Positions 11,054 through 20,000 of a stretch of 20,000 nt of DNA are shown piece by piece (position 1 is the stretch's first letter; each line of letters starts with the position of its first letter). The notes under the pieces were generated by a model that was not told the origin of the DNA, searched no databases, and saw only the letters and a list, made by a program, of their open reading frames with translations. Origin of the DNA: Theodoxus fluviatilis (taxonomy: Eukaryota; Mollusca; Gastropoda; Cycloneritida; Neritidae); contig JAWQFJ010025782.1 in the NCBI GenBank assembly GCA_034096865.1, positions 1 through 20,000 of the forward strand, in the 5' to 3' direction. Position numbers and translations under genes: made by a program.

Positions 11054-11070
11054 GGCCGGTGTCAACATGT
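11054..11070 (-). repeat. Short inverted piece of the 48-bp repeat at the array edge
   Basis: ggccggtgtcaacatgt is the reverse complement of acatgttgacaccggcc. That is the repeat's acatgttgacac joined directly to cggcc, skipping the segment between its two tgacac motifs. It lies 14 bp before the first direct-orientation unit. Confidence 0.7.
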
Positions 11071-11083
11071 GGCAAATTCGACT

Positions 11084-12239
11084 GCCTTTACATTGAATGT
11101 ACTTTCAACAAGTTGACACGTTTTGACACCGGCCTTTACATTGAATGTACTTTTAACATGTTGACACGTTTTGACACCGGCCTTTACATTGAATGTACTT
11201 TTAACATGTTGACACGTTTTGACACCGGCCTTTACATTGAATGTACTTTTAACATGTTGACACGTTTTGACACCGGCCTTTACATTGAATGTACTTTTAA
11301 CATGTTGACACGTTTTGACACCGGCCTTTACATTGAATGTACTTTCAACATGTTGACACGTGCTGACACCGGCCCTGACATTGAATGTACTTTCAACATG
11401 TTGACACGTGCTGACACCGGCCTTTACATTGAATGTACTTTCAACATGTCGACACGTGTTGACACCGGCCCTTACATTGAATGTACTTTCAACCTGTTGA
11501 CACGTGTTGACACCGGCCTTTACATTGAATGTACTTTCAACATGTTGACACGTGCTGACACCGGCCCTTACATTGAATGTACTTTCAACCTGTTGACACG
11601 TGTTGACACCGGCCTTTACATTGAATGTACTTTCAACATGTTGACACGTGCTGACACCGGCCCTTACATTGAATGTACTTCCAACCTGTTGACACGTGTT
11701 GACACCGGCCCTTACATTGAATGTACTTTCAACATGTTGACACGTGTTGACACCGGCCCTTACATTGAATGTACTTTCAACCTGTTGACACGTGCTGACA
11801 CCGGCCCTTACATTGAATGTACTTTCAACCTGTTGACACGTGTTGACACCGGCCCTTACATTGAATGTACTTTCAACCTGTTGACACGTGCTGACACCGG
11901 CCCTTACATTGAATGTACTTTCAACCTGTTGACACGTGCTGACACCGGCCTTTACATTGAATGTACTTTCAACCTGTTGACACGTGTTGACACCGGCCCT
12001 TACATTGAATGTACTTTCAACCTGTTGACACGTGTTGACACCGGCCCTTACATTGAATGTACTTTCAACCTGTTGACACGTGCTGACACCGGCCTTTACA
12101 TTGAATGTACTTTCAACCTGTTGACACGTGCTGACACCGGCCCTTACATTGAATGTACTTTCAACCTGTTGACACGTGCTGACACCGGCCTTTACATTGA
12201 ATGTACTTTCAACCTGTTGACACGTGTTGACACCGGCCT
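11084..12239. repeat. 48-bp minisatellite, 24 copies
   Basis: Twenty-four units of 48 bp contain the shared core tttacattgaatgtact or cttacattgaatgtact and two tgacac motifs. As 48 is a multiple of three, an ORF (11041-12321) translates as a 16-residue repeat (IECTFN, LTR[FAV]DTG). The recurring differences are mostly non-synonymous (F/A/V, L/P, M/L) with one synonymous site, which argues against selection on protein, so I call it non-coding. Units 1-5 carry cacgtttt. From unit 6 (about 11355) onward all carry cacgtgct or cacgtgtt, which contains the E-box CACGTG. Later units increasingly carry cctg for catg and ccctt for ccttt. Confidence 0.95.
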
Positions 12240-12326
12240 ATTCCCAACAAGATCTTGCAAGGTTCCTAGCGTAAGCAACGCACCTCTCAGGTGCAGCGTT
12301 GGTCCAGGCGGGCCTGCGTGACGCCA

Positions 12327-12826
12327 ACCCCACCCCCCCTACACACAATCCCCCTTCCCCCACTCCCAACCCCCCCCACACAATCCCCCTTCCCCCATCC
12401 CCCACCCCCGCACACACAATCCCTCTTCCCCCACCCCCCACCCCCCACACAATCTCCCTTCCCCCACCCCACCCCCCACACACAATCCCCCTTCCCCACC
12501 CCCACCCCCCACACACAATCCCCATTCCCCCCCACCACCCCCACGCAATCCCTCTTCCCCCACCCCCCACCCCCACCCTCAGAATCCCCCTTCCCCCTTC
12601 CCCCACCCCACCCCTCAATCCCCCTTCTCCCACCCCCACCCCCCCACACAATCCCCCTTCCCCCAACCCCACCCCCCCACACACAATCCCCCTTCCCCCA
12701 TCTCCCACCCCCCACACACACAATCCCCCTTCCCCCACCCTCCCACCCCCACACACACAATCCCCCTTCCCCCACCCTCCCACCCCCACACACACTACCC
12801 CCCCTTCCCCCATCCCCTTCTCCCCG
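12327..12826. repeat. C-rich pyrimidine minisatellite (imperfect unit of roughly 30-36 bp)
   Basis: About 500 bp almost free of G on the plus strand, built from an imperfect unit combining cacacacaatcccccttccc with runs of ccccacccc. On the minus strand it is a dense series of G-runs, so it has G-quadruplex potential there and i-motif potential on the plus strand. Pro/His-rich plus-strand and Gly-rich minus-strand ORFs are open in several frames at once and are artefacts of composition. It ends about 20 bp before the splice acceptor of the exon at 12848. Confidence 0.93.
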
Positions 12827-12847
12827 AACATCCTTTCATTGTTTCAG

Positions 12848-12938
12848 GTACACTTTCTAACAGGCTGCTAGAAGACGAAGATGAGAGAGAGTTTATTGGA
12901 GAGGATGCAGCATTGTGCGAAAGGGAAATGAAGGGAAG
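12848..12938 (+). CDS. Candidate internal exon of an unrecognised protein
   Basis: A strong acceptor (ctttcattgtttcag, AG at 12846-12847) and a good donor (aag, then gtacgtg, GT at 12939) bound 91 nt. The exon is open in one frame throughout: two bases, 29 codons, two bases. The peptide reads TLSNRLLEDEDE then REFIGEDAALCEREMKG and is strongly acidic, charged and probably helical. I do not recognise the family. The exon lacks an initiator context, so earlier exons would lie to the left, after the aquaporin. Its phase (ends with two bases of a codon) does not join directly to the 16491 exon in that exon's ATG frame. The two may therefore belong to different transcripts, or need an intermediate exon. 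Seen: the splice sites and frame. Inferred: that it is coding. Confidence 0.5.
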
Positions 12939-13100
12939 GTACGTGTGTGAATTTGTAAAGTATTTGCAGTAGCATCCCAATGGTGTTTGGCATCGGGCTC
13001 CAACTGGCGACTGACTTATAGTAGGGCAGCTGCGTGAAGCAAAGAGCTGACAGCGCGCTATTTTTATTTACGTAGTATTTGTACAGGTGTTGTCCCTTTC
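12939..13100. other. Short unique spacer, probably intronic
   Basis: About 160 bp between the candidate exon and the 18-bp array. No feature is seen beyond the donor at its left end. Confidence 0.4.
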
Positions 13101-13417
13101 TCTGTGTTACACGGTTATTCTGTGTTACACGGTTATTCTGTGTTACACGGTTATTCTGTGTTACACGGTTATTCTGTGTTACACGGTTATTCTGTGTTAC
13201 ACGGTTATTCTGTGTTACATGGTTATTCTGTGTTACACGGTTATTCTGTGTTACACGGTTATTCTGTGTTACACGGTTATTCTGTGTTACACGGTTATTC
13301 TGTGTTACACGGTTATTCTGTGTTACACGGTTATTCTGTGTTACACGGTTATTCTGTGTTACACTGTTATTCTGTGTTACACGGTTATTCTGTGTTACAC
13401 GGTTATTCTGTGTTACA
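13101..13417. repeat. 18-bp minisatellite, 17 full copies plus a partial one
   Basis: Units of tctgtgttacacggttat repeat every 18 bp from 13101. Only two single-base variants are visible (a cat at about 13219 and an act at about 13365). All three plus-strand frames are open through the array because 18 is a multiple of three and the unit has no stop, so the 305- and 308-codon ORFs are not evidence of a gene. Confidence 0.97.
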
Positions 13418-13571
13418 GTGTTTGTAATTCGTTTGTTCCGAGTAAAGACGATGTGTTATGGTGCTGTTTCGTCCATACTTGCGTCCCAATATCTAGCAGC
13501 TTACCCTATGTCCTCCACTTCTGTCTGTCTGCCTGTTTGTCTGACTCTTTCTCTGTGGCATTGTTTTTGTG

Positions 13572-14519
<948 letters not shown>

Positions 14520-14792
14520 GAATACGTGCGTGTGAATAAATTGAGAGACTGACGTTGGTTGCTGAAAGGCACTAACATTCGAATAACAAGGAGTGTATCC
14601 ATGTACATCTTCTATGCCTTGAAACTTAGAGAGGAAAAAAGAAACATGTGAACCTTGTATTGAATCTGCTTTGACTGTAACGCTGATGATTATGGTTGTG
14701 TTTGTTTGAATATCCAAACATGTGGATTGTTTCCTACACTGATGAATTATTGTTATATACATGTATGTAGTTCAACGGGCTGTCGGCCTATG

Positions 14793-14798
14793 AATAAA
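14793..14798 (+). terminator. Retroelement polyadenylation signal AATAAA
   Basis: aataaa lies just before the pentameric ttcag tail that ends the retrotransposon copy, the expected place for its 3'-end signal. Confidence 0.5.
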
Positions 14799-14814
14799 CA
14801 TTCAGTTCAGTTCA

Positions 14815-14816
<2 letters not shown>

Positions 14817-14891
<75 letters not shown>

Positions 14892-14985
14892 GTCTCTCTG
14901 TGTGTGAGAGCTTGTGTGTGTATGTGTACGTGCGAGTGTGTGTATGTGTGTGTGTATGTTTGTGTATGTGTGTGCATGTGTGTGC

Positions 14986-15036
<51 letters not shown>
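14817..15036. repeat. (CT)n followed by (GT)n microsatellite
   Basis: (ct)n begins immediately after the retroelement tail and runs to about 14890. It grades through tgtctctctgtgtgtgagag into an imperfect then pure (gt)n tract ending at about 15030 with agagag. ORFs through it are composition artefacts. Confidence 0.97.
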
Positions 15037-15107
15037 TCGAGTGACTCAGTTCAGAGCTGTCACAGAATGGCATGTTTGTCAACACAGCCCTATAGTTCTC
15101 CCCTGCA

Positions 15108-15395
15108 GTGGGAAGTAATGCAGATCAAAATGAGGCTAAAACTTGCGTGGCAAAGCTGCGTATACATTTTTTGGACCGGGTAGCTCACGTGACGAAAATC
15201 TCCGCCCTGCCAATGCACAAGCGCAGAAAGAGCGTGTTTTGCCTACTATGTAGGTCGGAAGGTAACAAAAACACGCCATACTATGTAGGTCGGAAGGTAA
15301 CAAAAACACGCCATAAGAGAGTCCATTCCGAAACTGCGCAACCCAGTCTGCATGCAACCTTTAGGGAAATATCCACTCACAAAGGCTGCATTTGA
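15108..15395 (+). pseudogene. Probable piggyBac-like transposase C-terminus, decayed
   Basis: The 95-codon frame ending at tga 15393 has, in order, KLRIHFLDRV (HFLDRV at 15165-15182), a basic stretch KRRKSVFCLLC (CLLC at 15240-15251), TPYY, then QPSLHATF (15339-15362) and a terminal THK. This order resembles the end of piggyBac-family transposases: a HFLxxIPPT-like segment, a CxxC zinc-binding module, then a QPxLHxxPCFxxYHT-like end. The later Cys pair is not preserved, and a 35-bp tandem duplication sits between the CxxC and the QPSLH block, so the module is broken. No catalytic Asp region, terminal repeat or TTAA boundary was found. The assignment is from remembered family patterns only. 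Confidence 0.4.
15244..15313. repeat. 35-bp perfect tandem duplication
   Basis: Bases 15244-15278 and 15279-15313 are identical (tactatgtaggtcgg at the start, aacacgcca at the end). Because 35 is not a multiple of three, the duplication shifts frame between copies, although the plus-strand frame happens to stay open. Confidence 0.95.
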
Positions 15396-15896
15396 TTTCT
15401 GTTTGCATTCCTGATCTTTACCACACAAATTACGCAGTGTCTGCTTCTCACGTGTCCTCCTTTTGGGACGAGGCTGAGGTAGATGTATGCTCTTTGCTGG
15501 CGTCCCAGGGAAGAGGCAATCAGGTCGTATGTAAATAGATCTAGTGCGCACGCCTCTCCGATCGTTCTTTGTGTCTCCAACGTAAGCGACTCGAGCAGAA
15601 AAGGTGAGTTTGGAAGCCGCGCACTTGAAATAATCCTCAGTGTAGACTCGGCTTTGGCAAAGGAACACAGTTCCGTTCATAGTTGCGCCTGAGTGTGAAG
15701 TCGCCTCTACAAAAGTTGCCAGATCTGAAAGCTCGGGGGTAAGTACCGATTTTTCCAGTCTCTCTGCCCATACGTCCGATGACAACTTGTTGACGTTACA
15801 TCTGATTAAAATGTTTGTCAAGAATAGGCTGTTGTAAGTGCACGTTGTGAATATCATTGACTCGTCCGTAAAGTCCACCGAAACCTCTTTGTTCAT
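15246..15896 (-). CDS. Long minus-strand ORF, possible exon, function unknown
   Basis: A 216-codon minus-strand ORF, long for random sequence at this base composition. The best-looking part is its first 105 or so residues (about 15580-15896): balanced composition, four Cys, an N-glycosylation sequon (NGT) and motifs such as VSVDFTDESM, SVLTPELSDL and YFKCAASKLTFSARVAYVG, suggestive of an extracellular domain (inference). The remainder is basic, then runs antisense across the piggyBac-like fragment and the 35-bp duplication, and is probably not coding. A possible acceptor, tatag, lies just upstream on the minus strand. A hydrophobic leader-like ORF (MLRLLFVVLVFILC) lies further upstream at about 16090-16135 on the same strand. 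Whether they splice together is unproven. Confidence 0.25.
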   Translation of the reverse strand: MNKEVSVDFTDESMIFTTCTYNSLFLTNILIRCNVNKLSSDVWAERLEKSVLTPELSDLATFVEATSHSGATMNGTVFLCQSRVYTEDYFKCAASKLTFSARVAYVGDTKNDRRGVRTRSIYIRPDCLFPGTPAKSIHLPQPRPKRRTREKQTLRNLCGKDQECKQKSNAAFVSGYFPKGCMQTGLRSFGMDSLMACFCYLPTYIVWRVFVTFRPT

Positions 15897-16490
15897 GCTA
15901 TAATTTGCTCGTGTTAGGAGAATGATCTTAGCGTTTCTTTGTCACATTCCTTTTAAAAATTGAATCTTGCTCGTCTCCTTTTAGTTGGTCAAGGTTGTAG
16001 ACGAAAGATTACAAAAAAGGGAAGATAAACAATGAAATGGGGATTCCAAGCTTGTAATCGTTCTCTCCAAGACCCTTCATGCGGCACACGTGGCACAAAA
16101 TGAAAACCAAAACAACAAAAAGTAATCTTAGCATCATGTTCATAAGTATGAAGTAATGTTCACTTATTACCCAAACAACACCGTGGAGTTTTGGTGTTTG
16201 CATGCTTCTCAGATCTTCGAACTTGGGGGTAAGACACAGGAAGTTGTTTCATTTCTTAAAATCTGTTCGTCAAAATGATTTCTTGCGTTTGCTGTATGCA
16301 GTAAAAGAGAGCTGCTGTTAATGCGTCGTAGCCCAAGTAGAATGTTGTTTATCCTTCACCCTGCCCCAAAGTCATTCAACGCCCTTCAATGCACCTGGCT
16401 GTTGGCAGGTTTGGCTTGCTTTGTGATAAACCTGCAGGCCCGGTCTAGCACACAGAGGCAAACCTCTAGTGACGGCTCTCTTTCCTTCAG
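15897..16490. other. Unique sequence without a supported gene
   Basis: About 600 bp. It contains the minus-strand hydrophobic ORF at 16009-16203 mentioned with the neighbouring ORF, and on the plus strand the pyrimidine tract leading to the acceptor at 16489-16490. Nothing else is seen. Confidence 0.4.
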
Positions 16491-16563
16491 CCTCAGCGAG
16501 GGAATCCAGTGTGCACGGAAAACATGGCCAACGTGGTAAGACAGCTCTACCGCTCCTATTCAG
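16491..16563 (+). CDS. Candidate first coding exon of an unrecognised gene
   Basis: A good acceptor (ggctctctttccttcag, AG at 16489-16490) and a consensus donor (ttcag then gtaagtgg, GT at 16564) bound 73 nt. An ATG at 16524 has a favourable context (A at -3, G at +4, aaaacatggcc) and encodes MANVVRQLYRSYS before the donor, which splits the next codon after its first base. The preceding 33 nt would be 5' UTR or, if the frame continues from an earlier exon, coding. I do not recognise the protein. Joined directly to the 12848 exon, the phase would lead to a stop within 16 codons, so the ATG reading as a separate first exon is preferred. The next exon is not visible, so the intron would extend past the foldback element and the 43-bp array. 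Confidence 0.4.
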
Positions 16564-17123
16564 GTAAGTGGGAAGGAAATAAGACATGGACGTATGTTTT
16601 GCGGAAGCATTACGCTCTGTATCACGAGTGTGTGTTGTCTATAATGAGTGTATATTATTCACAACGTATCTGTGGCTTGAGATACCCCAAAGGACGAAAG
16701 AATGAGAAAAACGTGAACTAAACCGATGCCATTAATTTCATAACATGCTAAAAATCAAACTGTGCAACAATACAGATGCTTCAGGGTTTTGCTGTTGTCC
16801 AAACATTTTTTTAAAGTGCACTACTAAATGTTGAATGAACCACTAAATGTTGAATGAACCACTATGAAACTAACTCTCCGTCGGAATATTCTGTTAACAG
16901 TGTGTTCTGCAGAGACTAAATGAAGAAACGTGCATTTAATCTACTTTGCTAGAATTAACCATCGTCATCTTATATCGTTAAAAAAGGTGTAGTTACAATC
17001 ACGTTCTTAAAATCTAAGTATCTTGCGTTCTGTCATTTGTTACTGTGTTCATAGTGTGTACATGTCCACGAAACCAGCCAATCGCGGCGTCTATGGTTAC
17101 CACCACTTCCTGTTTGGGTGCGA
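16564..17123. other. Probable intron, AT-rich
   Basis: About 560 bp following the donor at 16564. No ORF over 75 codons and no domain. It contains the 19-bp duplication at 16823. Confidence 0.4.
16823..16860. repeat. 19-bp perfect tandem duplication
   Basis: actaaatgttgaatgaacc occurs at 16823-16841 and again at 16842-16860, followed by actatgaa, a partial third start. Confidence 0.95.
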
Positions 17124-17691
17124 GAGATGGATGGATGGATGGATGGATGGATGGATGGATGGATGGATGGATGGATGGATGGTGGTGTTTTACGGCCTAT
17201 CAGCCCCTGAAGGCTATATAAGGCCACTAAGCACAACAATCACTTGAACAGTTTAGAGTAAACGCAAATCGTCACGGTGTCCCTAGTTATTCGCCTCTTA
17301 CGAATCGCGTAGGGAGACGCGGTGAGTCAATTCTTACCCCGAACCCACAGGGGGCTGGGTGTGAGGGACCCTTGGCCGTCATTATCTCAAACAAATGGGA
17401 TTCTCGCTGGTGGACCCCCCTGTGGGTTGGGGGTCAGAATAGTCCCACCGCGTCTCCCTACGCGATTCGTAAAAGGCGAATAACTAGGGACACCGTGACT
17501 TGGTTTGCGCTTACTCTAGACTATTCTTGAGATTTTCGTGGGCCTTACATAGCCTACAAAGACTGATAGGCCTTAAAACTCTATCCATCCATCCATCCAT
17601 CCTACCATCCATCCATCCATCTATTTAACCATCCATCCATTCATCCGTCCATCCTTCCATCCATCCATCCATCCATCCAACCATCCATCTC
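17124..17691. mobile_element. Foldback (inverted-repeat) element bounded by (GATG)n and (CATC)n
   Basis: The left arm (17124-17354) and right arm (17416-17691) are reverse complements around a 61-nt spacer. The inner 84 bp pair without gaps: 17271-17354 against 17416-17499, about 78 of 84 matching, including 53 of 54 in 17271-17324 versus 17446-17499. The outer parts match with small gaps through ggcctatcag and taaggcc. The arms then run into (gatg)n on the left and imperfect (catc)n on the right, closing with gagatgg and ccatctc. The left arm contains ctatataagg, a TATA-like box. There is no coding capacity. It is either a MITE-like foldback element or two copies of one short element joined head to head (inference). 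Short non-autonomous elements with tetranucleotide tracts are known in molluscs. Confidence 0.7.
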
Positions 17692-17900
17692 GCTGTTGGA
17701 GTGTGTCGTGCACCTACACGTTAGTACTGCCATCAAACAACATGCCTGGTTAAAACTTGGCTTTGATGCAATCGGTGTTAGCATACTCCTGCGGACAAAC
17801 TATGTCGGGCATATTTGGGCTGGCTGAAGTTCAAGCCTGATACAACTACAAAGTCGTTTATTAATAGAGCAGCACACTTGGTCCAGGTCACAGTTGAATG
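17692..17900. other. Unique spacer
   Basis: About 210 bp between the foldback element and the 43-bp array, with no ORF, repeat or splice-bounded exon that I can support. Confidence 0.4.
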
Positions 17901-18944
17901 GCTGGGATGTTTTAAGTAGGGAAGCTTTCCTGTGGGACCTTCTAGCTTGCAAGTTTGAGTAGGGAAGCTTTCCTGTCGGGCCTTTTAGCTTGGATGTTTG
18001 AGTAAGGGGGCTTTCCTGTCGGGCCTTTTAGCTTGGATGTTTGAGTAGGGGGCTTTCATGTGGGACCTTCTAGCTTGAAAGTTTGAGTAGGGGGGCTTTC
18101 CTGTGGGACCTTCTAGCTTGAAAGTTTGAGTAGGGGGGCTTTCCGGTGGGGCCTTTTAGCTTGGAAGTTTGAGTAGGGGGGCTTTCCGGTGGGGCCTTTT
18201 AGCTTGAAAGTTTGAGTAGGGAAGCTTTCCTGTGGGGCCTTTTAGCTTGAAAGTTTGAGTAGGGGGGCTTTCCTGTGGGACCTTCTAGCTTGAAAGTTTG
18301 AGTATGGGGGGCTTTCATGTGGGACCTTCTAGCTTGAATGTTTGAGTAGGGGGGCTTTCCTGTGGGACCTTCTAGCTTGAAAGTTTGAGTAGGGGGGCTT
18401 TCCTGTGGGACCTTCTAGCTTGAATGTTTGAGTAGGGAGGCTTTCATGTAGGACCTTTTAGCTTGGATGTTTGAGTAGGGGGGCTTTCCTGTGGGACCTT
18501 CTAGCTTGAAAGTTTGAGTAGGGGGGCTTTCCTGTGGGACCTTCTAGCTTGAAAGTTTGAGTAGGGGGGCTTTCATGTGGGACCTTCTAGCTTGGATGTT
18601 TGAGTAGGGGGGCTTTCATGTGGGACCTTCTAGCTTGAAAGTTTGAGTAGGGGGGCTTTCCTGTGGGACCTTTTAGCTTGGATGTTTGAGTAGGGGGGCT
18701 TTCCTGTGGGACCTTTTAGCTTGAAAGTTTGAGTAGGGGGGCTTTCCTGTGGGACCTTTTAGCTTGGATGTTTGAGTAGGGGGGCTTTCCTGTGGGACCT
18801 TCTAGCTTGGAAGTTTGAGTAGGGAAGCTTTCCGGTGGGGCCTTTTAGCTTGGAAGTTTGAGTAGGGAAGCTTTCCTGTGGGACCTTCTAGCTTGGATGT
18901 TTGAGTAGGGGGGCTTTCATGTGGGACCCTTTAGCTTGAAAGTT
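17901..18944. repeat. 43-bp minisatellite, 24 copies
   Basis: Twenty-four copies of a roughly 43-bp unit are marked by tagcttg and gtttgagtagg, with occasional one- or two-base length changes. Recurrent alternatives are gaagctttcc or gggggctttc, ctgtggg, catgtggg or ccggtggg, gggacc or ggggcc, ccttct or cctttt, and a tail of tgaaag, tggatg, tggaag or tgaatg. No frame is open throughout. If the donor at 16564 is real, the array is intronic. Confidence 0.97.
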
Positions 18945-19320
18945 GATTGTTCTTGCCACAATAGCGGCTTTTCACACTCGCGTGCCAAAGAGATCTCCTA
19001 TGTGACAGCCAGAATGTGAATTTTCTGGCCCCTCCCTAAATCTTCATTAGGAACAATCGAGTTCCTTCCCACAAACCAGTAGAACACAAGTACCTGGGAG
19101 GAAGAAATTTAGCTTCAGAAACAAAAGAAGAAAAGATGAGAAAAAGGTAAAAGAAAATTGGAAAAAGCATGATAGAAAAAACCGTGAAAGAAAGCTTTAG
19201 AATGTTCCGTTTAATTATTTGTTCAGTGCAATGCAATATTAGGAGAAATATGAGAAGACAGCAAAGTATGTGCCGAAATTAAAACTGTTTTTACTTTCAA
19301 AAGCTTGTCTAACATTGCAC
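18945..19320. other. Unique stretch with a purine-rich plus strand
   Basis: From about 19095 to 19195 the plus strand is A/G-rich (gaagaaatttagc, aaaagaagaaaag). Read on the minus strand this gives a pyrimidine tract ending in cctcccag, a formally good acceptor, followed by 31 open codons to a stop. That length is easily chance, so no gene is called. Confidence 0.4.
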
Positions 19321-19327
19321 ACACAAT

Positions 19328-19392
<65 letters not shown>

Positions 19393-19507
19393 GCGCGCGT
19401 ACACTCACACACACACATATATACACACAAACACGTACCCACACACATACACACACATACATATACACACAAATACACACACACACACTCACATACACAC
19501 ACAGATA

Positions 19508-19571
<64 letters not shown>

Positions 19572-19586
19572 ATACACACACAGAAA

Positions 19587-19647
<61 letters not shown>

Positions 19648-19669
19648 GCCACACACATTCATACTAACA

Positions 19670-19745
<76 letters not shown>

Positions 19746-19764
19746 AAACACACAAACACACACA
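19321..19764. repeat. Compound (CA)n/(CT)n microsatellite with repeated cassettes
   Basis: (ca)n tracts with at and cg interruptions enclose two (ct)n blocks (about 19510-19553 and 19590-19622). Each is preceded by near-identical lead-ins, tacacacacagatacatt and tacacacacagaaacatt, so a cassette of about 80 bp was duplicated. It ends in a (ca)n run and three caaacaca steps. Confidence 0.97.
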
Positions 19765-19953
19765 TCCCTTTCCTTTGGTTGTGCTACCGTCATCACAATG
19801 ATGAGATTTCTATTTTGAACTGTTATTTCAAGGAAGGATTTACCTGAAACATTTAGCTCTTGGATCCATGACCTGCACTAGCATTTGGGGTTGGTATTTT
19901 GTATATACATTCGTGCCCATCCTCTTGTCTACAAAGACTGGCAACTCAACATA

Positions 19954-19955
<2 letters not shown>
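19765..19955. other. Unique spacer
   Basis: About 190 bp of non-repetitive sequence with no supported gene. Confidence 0.4.

Positions 19956-20000
<45 letters not shown>
19956..20000. repeat. (CT)n microsatellite, continues off the right edge
   Basis: A pure tc/ct dinucleotide tract runs to the last base of the window. Confidence 0.97.

Noticed and set aside
11041..12321. 426-codon ORF of 16-residue repeats
   Set aside because: It is a consequence of the 48-bp period. Most unit differences are non-synonymous, there is no signal or known domain, and the start and tail lie in unrelated sequence.
12238..12871. Pro/His-rich plus-strand and Gly-rich minus-strand ORFs
   Set aside because: Several frames on both strands are open at once because the tract is C-rich and stop-poor.
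15410..15745. Plus-strand exons ending at gtgagt (15604) or gtaagt (15739)
   Set aside because: The donors are good, but candidate acceptors are weak, frames conflict with one another and with the longer minus-strand ORF, and no protein is recognisable.
16201..16231. Plus-strand micro-exon between cttctcag and gtaagac
   Set aside because: It would be under 20 nt with no frame information and no supporting neighbours.
18990..19090. Minus-strand terminal exon after a strong pyrimidine tract and cctcccag
   Set aside because: The open stretch is only 31 codons, which is common by chance, and the acceptor-like signal follows from a purine-rich plus strand.
19321..19764. Telomeric or subtelomeric simple repeat
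   Set aside because: No TTAGGG-type units are present. The tract is ordinary (CA)n/(CT)n.

Overview
This window is eukaryotic nuclear DNA, most likely from a marine invertebrate and probably a mollusc (inference). The evidence is intron-exon structure, several long minisatellites, abundant (CT)n, (CA)n and (GTCT)n microsatellites, decayed transposable elements, and the last exon of an animal aquaporin. More than half of the 20 kb is tandem repeat. There is no bacterial-style gene organisation, and I see no rRNA, tRNA or CRISPR array.

Layout, left to right. Positions 1-5710 hold 190 full copies of a 30-bp satellite running off the left edge. It degrades into a CA-rich decamer-like zone (to about 5884) and a perfect 59-bp duplication (5875-5992). 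After a CA/CG/poly-C microsatellite comes the terminal coding exon of an aquaporin (6369-6653, +), so the satellite appears to lie in an aquaporin intron. Positions 6654-10130 are AT-rich and non-coding, with candidate polyadenylation signals and two small palindromes. Next come a (CT)n block, a 24/23-bp minisatellite (10480-10790), a 48-bp minisatellite (11084-12239) and a C-rich pyrimidine minisatellite (12327-12826). That last tract ends only about 20 bp before a well-formed exon (12848-12938, +) of a protein I do not recognise. An 18-bp array and (GTCC/GTCT/CT)n follow. Then come the 3' end of a non-LTR retrotransposon (13956-14818), flanked on both sides by (CT)n, and a decayed piggyBac-like transposase C-terminus (15108-15395). 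A long minus-strand ORF (15246-15896) may contain an exon. A second plausible plus-strand exon with an ATG start (16491-16563) ends in a near-perfect splice donor. Its apparent intron holds a 568-bp foldback element bounded by complementary (GATG)n and (CATC)n tracts (17124-17691) and a 43-bp minisatellite (17901-18944). The window ends in (CA)n/(CT)n microsatellites.

The confident protein-coding content is one aquaporin tail, plus one or two short exons of an unknown gene or genes downstream on the same strand. The strongest leads are the indel-free 30-bp intronic satellite with an 8-unit higher-order repeat, the foldback element, the splice-adjacent C-rich minisatellite, and the retrotransposon sitting inside a (CT)n tract. 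All function calls come from reading the sequence without database searches.
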